A stretch of 36,640 nucleotides of DNA from Pseudomonas fluorescens (GTDB lineage Bacteria; Pseudomonadota; Alphaproteobacteria; UBA2136; UBA6156): assembly GCA_003241595.1 (NCBI GenBank), contig QFOU01000006.1:1-36640 (forward strand), given 5' to 3'. The notes beneath the pieces were generated by a model. That model did no database searches and was not told the origin of the DNA. It worked only from the letters and a program-made list of their open reading frames with translations. Position numbers and translations under genes: made by a program. Each line of letters begins with the position of its first letter. The stretch's first letter is position 1. Below, one piece after another: positions 8,365-14,941 of the stretch.

Positions 8365-9171
8365 CTAGGCCGCTGAGAAGTTATATTTTTTCATAAGATC
8401 AGGAAGAACCATAACCCTGCATTCGATAGGGAAATTATGGGCTGTAGTAAATCTACTGGCGGCGGTAAATGCTTTTTCCTTTAAGATAGGGTTATCAACC
8501 ACTATTGCTAAAACGAGTCTATATTCTTTGTTATGTTTTCTCGTTAAGTAATCATGGTTTTTCATAAGTTGATAACATCCGTCCTGAACCCTGCGTTCAA
8601 GCTCTATCCCTGAGCGAAGGCGTTTTATCTCAACTACAATAGGAGATCCTAAAAGGGGTTCAATAATTCCATCGGCAACAGCGCCACTTCCAAATGCAAC
8701 CTCTCTTAAGATTGGTCCGTTAAATTCGCTTTGTAATTCTTGAAATACTAAACCTTCTGCCACGTATGCTTCTGTCACTTGGGATTTTAGATCAGCAACT
8801 GGAGCTGGTTTAGCATTAGAAGTGCTTGATGGCTGTTCATTTTTGATTTCATCCGCAAGCTTTTTACCAATAGTTTCAGGCAAAACTTCATTCCAAGTTT
8901 TTTGAAAAGCATCATCGGTTTTATAATCTCCTGGGCCATACAGTTTCTTGTGATGACAAGATACTAACCAGCTAAATACGCCTAATATAACGAATGGAAA
9001 TATTACTATGAAAAGCGTTAATATTCTTTGATCTGTAAGGGAAAGTAAGCCTACCGTTTGCCCTAAAAGTAAGGCACTCATTCCATAAATTAGAGAAATG
9101 AATAATGCAATTATTCCTAATGGGTTTCTTCCAAACCAAGAATGTGAAGCGAACTTTTCAATCATATTCAT
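8365..9171 (-). CDS. Two-TM protein with PD-(D/E)XK-like C-terminus, probable retron effector
   Basis: A 268-residue protein. Two hydrophobic helices (about residues 17-41, NPLGIIALFISLIYGMSALL, and 49-70) are followed by HHKKLYGPGDY, a module I recognise from defence-associated two-TM proteins. The cytoplasmic part has a linker rich in Ser, Pro and Ala (about 110-125), then a domain where VADGII and, about ten residues later, SPIVVEIKRL give the D...E-x-K layout of PD-(D/E)XK nucleases. The ATG follows directly on the RT stop codon (TAA-ATG), with GAGG just upstream inside the RT gene, so the two are translationally coupled. RT plus two-TM protein is the layout of Ec48-like (type IV) retrons, whose two-TM protein is the toxic effector. 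The nuclease reading of the C-terminus is inference. Confidence 0.7.
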   Translation of the reverse strand: MNMIEKFASHSWFGRNPLGIIALFISLIYGMSALLLGQTVGLLSLTDQRILTLFIVIFPFVILGVFSWLVSCHHKKLYGPGDYKTDDAFQKTWNEVLPETIGKKLADEIKNEQPSSTSNAKPAPVADLKSQVTEAYVAEGLVFQELQSEFNGPILREVAFGSGAVADGIIEPLLGSPIVVEIKRLRSGIELERRVQDGCYQLMKNHDYLTRKHNKEYRLVLAIVVDNPILKEKAFTAASRFTTAHNFPIECRVMVLPDLMKKYNFSAA

Positions 9172-10140
9172 TTATTCCTCAGTTTGGTTTGAGAAGCTAT
9201 CAACTAATTTTGCGTAAGATAGGTGGCCTAGAATCCTATTCTTATCGTCCTCTCTAATTCTGTTATTTTCGTGAAGGAATTTGTATGTCCGAATCTTCTT
9301 TCGATAACCTTTGGTTAGTATTGGTGAGCTTTCATGCACAAGAAGCCCATGCACTTTAAGGCGCTGCTTGGGAAGCTGAGCAAAGTGTTCTTTATCTTTA
9401 GATACAGACCAGCCTGCTTCCGAAATCCAAGCTTTTACTGGCAGTAGAGCCTCAGGAAATTCACCCTGCCCGGAGAATACTAAGTCATCCGCGTATCTAG
9501 TGTAGTTTACCCCTATTTGAGATGAAAGCTCCGCAATCCTCGAGTCCAAGTCTTTGAAAACAAGGTTGGATAATACTGGACTGGCTGGGGATCCTTGTGA
9601 AAGGTTTTTAGTATAGCAACAGAGTTTAGAGATAAGTTTTGAACCGGATTCGCTGTAACCAATTCCTCTTAAAGCAGCTTCCACTTTGCTTTCACTAGTC
9701 GTTGGAAAGAAGTTTTCAATATCAATGGAATAAACCCAATTCGCTCCAACATGCGCTTGAGCTGCTGTAATGTGTGAGCGTCCTGGTACAAAGCCATGCA
9801 CATACTTAGGATAAGTTATAGCTTCAGAAATATGATGTGAAAGCCATTTTTGTATAACTTTGAGCGCAACCTTTGGAGCTTGAATAGTCCGATATTTGCC
9901 TTTGCCCTTATGAATGCGGAAAACTCTGTAAAATTTCTCAGGTTGATTGGTCATTGATGCCAAGATGCGTGGGCTGAAACCAAACAATACTGCCAAACTA
10001 GTAATAGAAGTCACTGAGGGTAATGATAAGCTGTGTAGGTGCCGTAATACTTGTTTAGTATCTGCGGCATAATCATTAGGAAGAGCTTTGATAAAGTCTT
10101 CTAATTCAGGGTAACTAACAAGAAGTGGTGGTGACTGCAT
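9172..10140 (-). CDS. Retron reverse transcriptase
   Basis: A 322-residue reverse transcriptase of retron size. RT motifs in order: KGKGKYRTIQAPK (motif 1 region), VHGFVPGRSHITAAQ, YSIDIENFFPTTS (motif A), LSQGSPASPVLSNLVF (motif B), NYTRYADDLVFSG (catalytic YADD) and LKVHGLLVHE, where retron RTs usually carry V-T-G-L. The thumb after it is short and basic (KGYRKKIRTYKF). No maturase or endonuclease domain, so this is not a group II intron. The ATG at 10140 has AAGG seven bases upstream (10148-10151). The enzyme should copy the msd part of the RNA encoded just upstream into branched msDNA, acting with the downstream two-TM protein in phage defence. Confidence 0.92.
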   Translation of the reverse strand: MQSPPLLVSYPELEDFIKALPNDYAADTKQVLRHLHSLSLPSVTSITSLAVLFGFSPRILASMTNQPEKFYRVFRIHKGKGKYRTIQAPKVALKVIQKWLSHHISEAITYPKYVHGFVPGRSHITAAQAHVGANWVYSIDIENFFPTTSESKVEAALRGIGYSESGSKLISKLCCYTKNLSQGSPASPVLSNLVFKDLDSRIAELSSQIGVNYTRYADDLVFSGQGEFPEALLPVKAWISEAGWSVSKDKEHFAQLPKQRLKVHGLLVHESSPILTKGYRKKIRTYKFLHENNRIREDDKNRILGHLSYAKLVDSFSNQTEE

Positions 10141-10297
10141 TAGACAACCTTACTAGCAAAGCTAAAAATGCTTTCATTGGAATCGCCGAGTCGAAAGGGC
10201 GATTTTTCGCAGTAAAATCGGCCTTTCGATTCGGCGATCTTCTGTGTCTGGTCTTTGCAAATGGGAATGATACAAACCCTCGCAAGCAGGCACCACC
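10127..10297 (-). ncRNA. Retron msr-msd non-coding RNA (predicted)
   Basis: Read on the minus strand from 10297 to 10127. The proposed a1 arm (10297-10286, GGTGGTGCCTGC) is complementary at 11 of 12 positions to a2 (10138-10127, GCAGTCACCACC). Directly after a1 comes TTGCGAGGGTTTGTATCATT, strikingly like the start of the Ec86 msr as I remember it, with a GGG/CCC hairpin (10279-10277 with 10265-10263). The msd is a long hairpin: 10238-10214 pairs with 10206-10182 at 23 of 25 positions around a seven-base loop; a small AAAGC/GCTTT hairpin follows (10174-10170, 10162-10158). Total about 171 nt. The a2 arm overlaps the RT start codon. A shorter alternative a1/a2 is GCAAAG (10258-10253) with CTTTGC (10161-10156). 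Confidence 0.72.
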
Positions 10298-10306
10298 GAA
10301 TAGAGA

Positions 10307-10816
10307 CTACCATTTACGTTTTCCCAATTCAAGTGCGCGCGCAACATCAGTGCTGGTCTTAGAAGGACCATGAGGTACAGTTTTTAGCGCTGCTTCTCTG
10401 AGAGTGTAAGTTCCTGTTGAATTTCTGTAAATGTGTCCTTCTTTTCGTAAACTATCGATCATATTTTTAAGAGCTGCTAATTCCAAACGAATGTTTCTTG
10501 CGTTTAAATGCATAGCTAAATCTTCGATTGTAATAGGTTGGTATATTTTAATTTCGCGCATAACCTTCAACTTTGAGGCTCTGTCATCGGTCTCAAGAAA
10601 ATTTACTAAAGAAATTTCGCTATCGGCAGCAATTAAAAATTTCCGAAACCTATCTCTTACTTCTTCAGTTACATTCCCTTCAGTAAGCAAGTGTACATGC
10701 TTCTTACCATCTTTTGCATTTACTAATATGCCATGTAGTAATTTGAAGTCTGAAGAAATCTCAAAGAATGCTTTGTACAGAGCGTTGATATCTTGGCTGC
10801 TTTGAATAATTCCCAT
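10307..10816 (-). CDS. Winged-helix-like protein upstream of the retron RNA
   Basis: A 169-residue protein I cannot assign to a named family. Residues about 90-140 (ITIEDLAMHL, then LAALKNMIDSLRKEGHIYRN, then TYTLREAAL) look like a winged helix-turn-helix. The N-terminal half is a mixed alpha/beta region with no recognised motif, and the tail DVARALELGKRKW is basic. The ATG overlaps the stop of the HEPN-like gene by one base (TAATG), and its own stop lies nine bases before the a1 arm of the retron RNA, so all probably share one transcript. A DNA-binding regulator or a retron accessory subunit are both possible. Confidence 0.6.
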   Translation of the reverse strand: MGIIQSSQDINALYKAFFEISSDFKLLHGILVNAKDGKKHVHLLTEGNVTEEVRDRFRKFLIAADSEISLVNFLETDDRASKLKVMREIKIYQPITIEDLAMHLNARNIRLELAALKNMIDSLRKEGHIYRNSTGTYTLREAALKTVPHGPSKTSTDVARALELGKRKW

Positions 10817-11328
10817 TAAATTATTCCTAGCTTTTGCAATGAAGTTTTAATAGTTTGAGCATGTTGACTCACTGCCTGGGTTTTTTCTAGCATTTCGAGT
10901 GTAGTGATATTGACCTCTGTTTTACGATCAGATTTTTTTATGTATTTTAGCGCCACGTCATCTCCAATAGAAATGACACAGTCTTTTTGATAGTCAGCGG
11001 CTTCTCTTGCCTCGAAAAGCTCCGTTAGAGGCTTTCCAATATGACTAAGTGCATCATTAGCAATACTTGCTAATATTTCTTCTTCTTTAGTAAGAGATAC
11101 ATTCGACATATTAGATATTTTTATACGACATAGCTCCTTAAGCTGACCGTATAATTTGCTGCCATGATCTGGTCTTTTAGTTGTGCCTAAGTCCAACACA
11201 ATTTCGGCTACTATCCAATAACAGTTATAATAGTATCGATTGTACGCGGACCTAGCGAAGAGGGCAATGTCATGCTCTCCTCTATTATTGAGGCAATGGG
11301 CTCTAAGGAAATCACCAACAACTTGCAT
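10816..11328 (-). CDS. HEPN-like helical protein
   Basis: A 170-residue, mostly helical protein. The segment ALFARSAYNRYYYNCYWIVA resembles the second helix of HEPN domains (S-R-x-A-Y-Y-A-x-F), followed by a KRPDHGSKLYGQL segment and a later AREAADYQ that matches the ADY of HEPN proteins. No clean R-x(4-6)-H ribonuclease motif is visible; RPDH is too short, so RNase activity is doubtful. It heads the minus-strand operon with the winged-helix gene and the retron. The upstream ribosome-binding site is weak. HEPN proteins are frequent in toxin and defence systems; assignment rests on pattern resemblance. Confidence 0.5.
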   Translation of the reverse strand: MQVVGDFLRAHCLNNRGEHDIALFARSAYNRYYYNCYWIVAEIVLDLGTTKRPDHGSKLYGQLKELCRIKISNMSNVSLTKEEEILASIANDALSHIGKPLTELFEAREAADYQKDCVISIGDDVALKYIKKSDRKTEVNITTLEMLEKTQAVSQHAQTIKTSLQKLGII

Positions 11329-11432
11329 CCCATTAGCTTATAAGGACATCGCATGATTGCCAACTGAGAATATTGGAGCATATAATACCATTGGAGCAGA
11401 GACCCTGCTCTGGGGCTTAATAACCTCACAGG

Positions 11433-11516
11433 ATGGCAGGCACCGCCAAGCAAGGTGCTATTCGCGTATTGAATGCGTCTCTCGGCATACCTATGGCCGG
11501 GTGGCGATGTTCTGTC
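11433..11516 (+). ncRNA. C4-like phage/satellite antisense RNA (candidate)
   Basis: The stretch starts with GGCAGGCACCGCCAAGCAAG; GCACC (11440-11444) pairs with GGTGC (11454-11458). A second element, CTCTCGGCATACCTATGGCC, then GGGTGGCGATG, follows. The layout and wording strongly recall the C4 RNA family (phage P1/P7 c4 and the P4 CI RNA), an immunity RNA common in P4-type islands. The presence of a P4-type integrase and AlpA nearby agrees. I rely on memory of the family rather than an alignment, and the ends are approximate. Confidence 0.45.
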
Positions 11517-11569
11517 CAAGGCGTAAGCTTAAAGGCATCGCGCCGTATCCTGTACGGTTATTAACACCC

Positions 11570-11600
11570 GGCCTCTTCTAATAAGGGGCCTGTTTGTTAT
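11570..11600 (+). terminator. Candidate terminator downstream of the C4-like RNA
   Basis: GGCCTCTT (11570-11577) pairs with AAGGGGCC (11583-11590) with one G-T pair and a five-base loop, followed by T-rich TGTTTGTTA. It would end a plus-strand transcript of the C4-like region. Confidence 0.45.
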
Positions 11601-11628
11601 GTATGAACGGGAAAAAAGCATGAAAAAC

Positions 11629-11669
11629 TGCAACCTAAATTGCAACCTGCAACCTCAAAATTGCAACCT
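11629..11669 (+). repeat. Four copies of the octamer TGCAACCT
   Basis: Copies at 11629-11636, 11641-11648, 11648-11655 (sharing one base) and 11662-11669; all in the same orientation, with A/T-rich spacers of four and six bases. They may be binding sites for an island regulator or replication/excision protein; no function can be read from the sequence. Confidence 0.6.
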
Positions 11670-11776
11670 CCCATTTTGCCGATCACTAGCGGGAATATGC
11701 ACCTCGCGGTACCCGCATATGTAATTTGCCCGGAAGAACCTAACCCACCCCCCACCATCTAAAGGAGTAATTCATA

Positions 11777-12586
11777 ATGTTTGCGATATTAATTGTTGGC
11801 GGATTCGGGCTATTAGCCTGGGCAATTATTGAAGCTTGTTGGACCATGATCAAACGCATGGTTAGCGCGGCTAATGAACCGAACGTACAGCCAGCCTCAA
11901 AGCGTCTTTTAAAGCTAACTCTGTTAGGGACTGGTGGAATTATCGCAATCATAATGGGTGGAGCAATGCTACCCGACAATACTCCTAAACAAGTCCATGC
12001 CAATACTACTGCCCCGGCAGCAGCGCCTATTATTGTAAGTCCAGCTTCTCCTGCTGTTGTGAGAACATCAGAAGCTCAAATAGCTGAGTCGATTTCAACT
12101 GCTGTTGATACGGATGAGTTTCTGTCGGTTTCTGAAAAGGAAATGTTTAGAGCAGCCGTTCGGAAAGCTCTGTTAGACGAACCTACTTGTTTGTCGGCGG
12201 ATACCGTAGGCAAGTCTTCAGATAAGAACACAGCAAAAGACACCTTCTTTATTCATTGCAATGGGCCGGATAACAGCTCGTTCAACATCCGCTTCTCAAA
12301 GGAGGATCTTGAAAAGGGCAATTCTCTAGCTCTCCCTAAGCCTTTCGATGGTGTTAAAGCTCTTCAGGCTTGCCGTGAGTTGATCAAAGGAAAGCTTAAC
12401 CATCCTTCCACGTATGATGAAAGCTGGTACCCCGCAGATATTAAGACTTTCCCAGAGGGAAATACTTGGGTGGGAATTGATTTCAGCTACAAGAACAGCT
12501 TTGGGTTAGAAATCAAAATGAGGGGCAGTTGCGATATAGATCCAAGCGGCAGCACTAAGCTAATGAGTGTCAAAGAAATGTCTTAA
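11777..12586 (+). CDS. Two-TM island protein with conserved C-terminal domain, function unknown
   Basis: A 269-residue protein with two hydrophobic helices (residues about 2-24 and 46-64), a flexible Ala/Pro/Thr-rich linker (about 70-95) and a soluble C-terminal part. The last 80 residues (ACRELIKGKLNHPSTYDESW, then GNTWVGIDFSYKNSFGLEIK, then SC near the end) form a recurring domain with two cysteines that I have seen in envelope and phage-cargo proteins but cannot name. AAAGGAG lies seven to eight bases upstream of the ATG. The gene is followed by a strong terminator and is transcribed alone, towards the excisionase gene. Role unknown. Confidence 0.75.
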   Translation: MFAILIVGGFGLLAWAIIEACWTMIKRMVSAANEPNVQPASKRLLKLTLLGTGGIIAIIMGGAMLPDNTPKQVHANTTAPAAAPIIVSPASPAVVRTSEAQIAESISTAVDTDEFLSVSEKEMFRAAVRKALLDEPTCLSADTVGKSSDKNTAKDTFFIHCNGPDNSSFNIRFSKEDLEKGNSLALPKPFDGVKALQACRELIKGKLNHPSTYDESWYPADIKTFPEGNTWVGIDFSYKNSFGLEIKMRGSCDIDPSGSTKLMSVKEMS

Positions 12587-12589
12587 AGA

Positions 12590-12617
12590 AAAAGGCTCCA
12601 TATGGAGCCCTTTTTTA
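12590..12617 (+). terminator. Strong intrinsic terminator shared by convergent genes
   Basis: Perfect palindrome GGCTCCATATGGAGCC at 12594-12609, preceded by an A run and followed by six Ts (12611-12616), so it can work on both strands: for the 269-residue gene and for the alpA-like gene. Confidence 0.9.
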
Positions 12618-12629
12618 TGTAGAGATAAA

Positions 12630-12821
12630 TTACTCTTCATAGTCACTAATCAGTTTACGAATATCCTCAGCTCGCCAGGCAGTAATTCGCGGGCTGATTT
12701 TTATCCCTGCTGGAAACCGTTTCGATTTAACTCCAGCCCACCAGGTAGACTTGCTAATGGGTAGCACCGTTAAGATTGTAGAGAGTCGGACAAATCCGGT
12801 GGATGGTAGTGGGTCGTACAT
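12630..12821 (-). CDS. AlpA-family excisionase/regulator
   Basis: A 63-residue MerR-like helix-turn-helix protein. FVRLSTILTVLPISKSTWWA is the AlpA helix-turn-helix with its usual SKSTWW, then FPAGIKISPRITAWRAEDI, where the ITAWR and the following helix complete the fold. AlpA proteins control integrase expression and act as excisionases in P4-type islands. The start at 12821 has AAGGAG eight bases upstream. It sits downstream of the integrase and the 193-residue gene on the same strand, but with its own 91-base leader, so it is probably separately controlled. Confidence 0.88.
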   Translation of the reverse strand: MYDPLPSTGFVRLSTILTVLPISKSTWWAGVKSKRFPAGIKISPRITAWRAEDIRKLISDYEE

Positions 12822-12912
12822 ATGAGTTTTCTCCTTTATCGCGGCAACAGCACCAAACTGAGCCTATGAAGTACGATAAGGACAAGTTTTGAGGCAAGTG
12901 GAGAGACTTGCC

Positions 12913-13494
12913 TCACTTTTTTAATATGCGAGGGTCGAATGTACGGTTTTGAATCGTCTTGAAGCTAACGCTATGCGCTTGAGCGGCTAACTGGCGGATT
13001 CTGGTTAGTGATAACTGAGGGTGCTTTTGGCATAGCTCGTTTACCGTTGTTTGAAAGGAATTCCACCTAGCTTGTTTTTCTTCCAGCGTGCCGTGAGTCG
13101 AGTTATGCCCCATATGTTGGCCTGCTTTGACTTTATAGCCCGTAATTCCTATGGGGCCACAAAAGGCCCTTATAAAATCTTCTTCGCTCCCGCGTGCTTG
13201 GACTAGGTAGGGTAAGATTGAAAGGAGATGCTCTTTTTGAGTGGGAGTTAGCTTTAAAGCTTCAGCTTCGGTATCTCTAACGCGAATGCAGATGTTTTTC
13301 TGCTTGGGAAAGTAAAAGAGAAGCTTAACTATATTTTTATAGTCAGGTGCCATACTCCATATGAGAGATGAAACTTTAAACTCAAAGTCATCATAGAGCC
13401 GCTCAGATAAATGCTTAAAGTGCGGGATTCCTAAAATCTCATTTTGAAAGAATCTATTGTTTGCTTCGATATTATGGCTAAGTGATTCCTCCAT
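12913..13494 (-). CDS. Unknown protein coupled to the integrase gene
   Basis: A 193-residue soluble protein I do not recognise. The N-terminal two-thirds is helical with aromatic and charged residues (FKVSSLIWSMAPDYKNIVKL). The C-terminal 50 residues (NELCQKHPQLSLTRIRQLAA, then AHSVSFKTIQNRTF) resemble a helix-turn-helix that ends in a recognition helix, so DNA binding is possible. The ATG begins one base after the integrase stop region, with AGGAAG five bases upstream inside the integrase gene, so it is translated with the integrase. An island-specific recombination accessory factor is one option. Confidence 0.65.
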   Translation of the reverse strand: MEESLSHNIEANNRFFQNEILGIPHFKHLSERLYDDFEFKVSSLIWSMAPDYKNIVKLLFYFPKQKNICIRVRDTEAEALKLTPTQKEHLLSILPYLVQARGSEEDFIRAFCGPIGITGYKVKAGQHMGHNSTHGTLEEKQARWNSFQTTVNELCQKHPQLSLTRIRQLAAQAHSVSFKTIQNRTFDPRILKK

Positions 13495-13495
13495 A

Positions 13496-14701
13496 CTATC
13501 TTCCTACATCTTCTATGTAATCGCCCCATGCCTGCATGATTTTGGTTCTTTCCTCCAAAAACTGAGCTCTGTCGTAAGCAGCTCTGATTTTATTACCTTC
13601 GGTATGAGATAGCTGGCGATTAAGGTAGTCATACTTGATCCCCAGTTTTTCTTGCAGGGTAGTCGTGGCTAATGCTCGGAATCCATGAGCCGTCATTTCC
13701 CCTTTATATCCGATGCGGTTTAACGCCTGGCGTATGGTGTTGTCGCTCATATGCTTTTTGGGGTCGTGTTGACTTGGAAATACATAGACTTGGTGGCGCG
13801 AATAGAGCTTCACTTCTTCTAGAATTTGGATCACCTGGCTAGATAAAGGCACTAAGTGAGGTTTTCTCATCTTCATATTAGCCGCAGGTATGAGCCATTG
13901 CTTATGTTCTAAATCGAACTGTTCCCATTCGGCCTTGATAAGCTCACCAGGGCGGACAAAGGTTAGCATCAGCATTTTGGTGGCCAAGCGGGTTAAAGGG
14001 CGCAGGCAGGCTTCATTCTGATTGAGTTTCTTGAGTAGAGTGGGGATCTCATTCGACTCAATTGAGGCGAAATGTTTTACGGCCACTTTCTTAAGGACAT
14101 CTCTGCTCTTGAAGTTATCGGCTGGGTTAGTTGTGCAAAACTCATGGATAATTCCGTAACGAAAGACTTCTCCCATCGTTTGCTTTAAGCGGCGGGCAAG
14201 CTCACCCACTCCACGTTTTTCTACATCTTGGAGCAGGTTGATGACTTCTTTAGTGGTAACGCTTGTAATGGGCTTTTTACCAATCGCGGGAAAGACATCG
14301 ATCTCCAGGCGGCGGATGACGTCATGAGCATAGCTGGTAGACCAGCCATCCTTTCGGTATTCGAACCAAAGCCTGGCAATGCTTTCGAAAGTGTTTTCGG
14401 CCTCAGCTATAGCGGTTCGCCGTAAGTTTTGCTTATGGGAATTCGGGTCGATACCTCTTTCAAGCATTTGCTTGATCTCAAAACGGCGCTCACGCGCATC
14501 TTTAAGGCTAATGTAAGGGTATTCACCAATCGTAAATACCTTTTCCTTAGTATTGAAACGGTATTTCATACGCCAATGCTTGCCTCCGGCTTTGGTAACA
14601 AAGAGATACATACTCTCCCCATCAGTCAGCTTATAGTCCCGCATGGGGTCAGGCTTGGCGTTTTCAATCTGTTTGACGGTGAGAGGTATTGTGCGCGGCA
14701 T
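13496..14701 (-). CDS. int: P4-type tyrosine integrase
   Basis: A 401-residue site-specific recombinase. The N-terminus (LTVKQIENAKPDPMRDYKLT, then a beta-rich stretch ending TIGEYPYISLKDARE) is the DUF4102 arm-binding domain; a SAM-like core-binding domain follows (about 100-190). The catalytic domain shows the first Arg in TFVRPGELIKAEW, the H-x-x-R in AHGFRALATT, the second His in QLSHTEGN and the nucleophile Tyr in AAYDRAQF. It should insert and excise the island at the adjacent tRNA-Gln, whose 3' end faces it 166 bases away. The upstream region carries repeats that are probably arm-type binding sites and autoregulatory. Confidence 0.95.
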   Translation of the reverse strand: MPRTIPLTVKQIENAKPDPMRDYKLTDGESMYLFVTKAGGKHWRMKYRFNTKEKVFTIGEYPYISLKDARERRFEIKQMLERGIDPNSHKQNLRRTAIAEAENTFESIARLWFEYRKDGWSTSYAHDVIRRLEIDVFPAIGKKPITSVTTKEVINLLQDVEKRGVGELARRLKQTMGEVFRYGIIHEFCTTNPADNFKSRDVLKKVAVKHFASIESNEIPTLLKKLNQNEACLRPLTRLATKMLMLTFVRPGELIKAEWEQFDLEHKQWLIPAANMKMRKPHLVPLSSQVIQILEEVKLYSRHQVYVFPSQHDPKKHMSDNTIRQALNRIGYKGEMTAHGFRALATTTLQEKLGIKYDYLNRQLSHTEGNKIRAAYDRAQFLEERTKIMQAWGDYIEDVGR

Positions 14702-14752
14702 TGGGGGTATATTTCTTAGCTGGGGGTATATTGTCGCAAATTATACCCCCAA
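14701..14752. promoter_or_regulatory. Repeated GGGGGTATA motifs upstream of int (putative arm-type sites)
   Basis: TTGGGGGTATA at 14701-14711, CTGGGGGTATA at 14720-14730 and the inverted TATACCCCCAA at 14742-14752; the last two form an inverted repeat. A fourth copy (ATACCCCCAG, 4878-4887) lies at the other end of the island. The first copy overlaps the int start codon, suggesting autorepression as well as integrase arm binding. Confidence 0.6.
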
Positions 14753-14866
14753 CTGAGGCCGGATTTGGCTGGATGAAGGTGTATTTCGTTGGACATGAAA
14801 ACAGCGTAAAACCCTTGGTGGGCTTTGTCTAATCATATCTTATTGGATGTGGCTGGATATAATACT

Positions 14867-14941
14867 TGGCTGGGGAGGAAGGATTCGAACCCTCGTATGG
14901 CTGTACCAAAAACAGCTGCCTTACCACTTGGCGACTCCCCA
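14867..14941 (-). tRNA. tRNA-Gln (anticodon TTG), island attachment site
   Basis: Full cloverleaf on the minus strand: acceptor TGGGGAG (14941-14935) pairs with CTCCCCA (14877-14871), then discriminator G (14870) and an encoded CCA (14869-14867). The anticodon stem GCTGT/ACAGC encloses loop TTTTGGT, anticodon TTG. The T arm reads GAGGGTTCGAATCCTTC. The gene is intact; its 3' end faces the integrase, the usual arrangement when an island enters at the tRNA 3' end. Confidence 0.95.

Larger units (their letters stand above)
11329..11776 (+). other. Non-coding region with structured RNA, terminator and iterated octamers
   Basis: No gene supported in 448 bases between the divergent HEPN-like and 269-residue genes. 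From left to right: a GAGCAG/CTGCTC hairpin (11394-11410), the C4-like RNA (about 11433-11516), a CCGTA/TACGG hairpin near 11543-11557, a GC-rich terminator-like hairpin (11570-11590), and four TGCAACCT octamers (11629-11669). The remainder up to 11776 holds the ribosome-binding site AAAGGAG of the next gene. Confidence 0.6.

Noticed and set aside
9172..10140. Group II intron or diversity-generating retroelement as source of the RT
   Set aside because: No maturase or endonuclease domain, no intron ribozyme ends, and no template/variable repeat pair; length and neighbours fit a retron.
10182..10238. Long hairpin read as a transcription terminator of the winged-helix gene
   Set aside because: It is far too long for a terminator, lacks a T tract and lies at the right place for a retron msd.
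11211..11519. Minus-strand frame of 102 codons opposite the C4-like RNA, possibly Icd-like
   Set aside because: It overlaps the HEPN-like gene out of frame and reads like translation of a structured RNA region; such calls are common annotation artefacts in P4-type islands.
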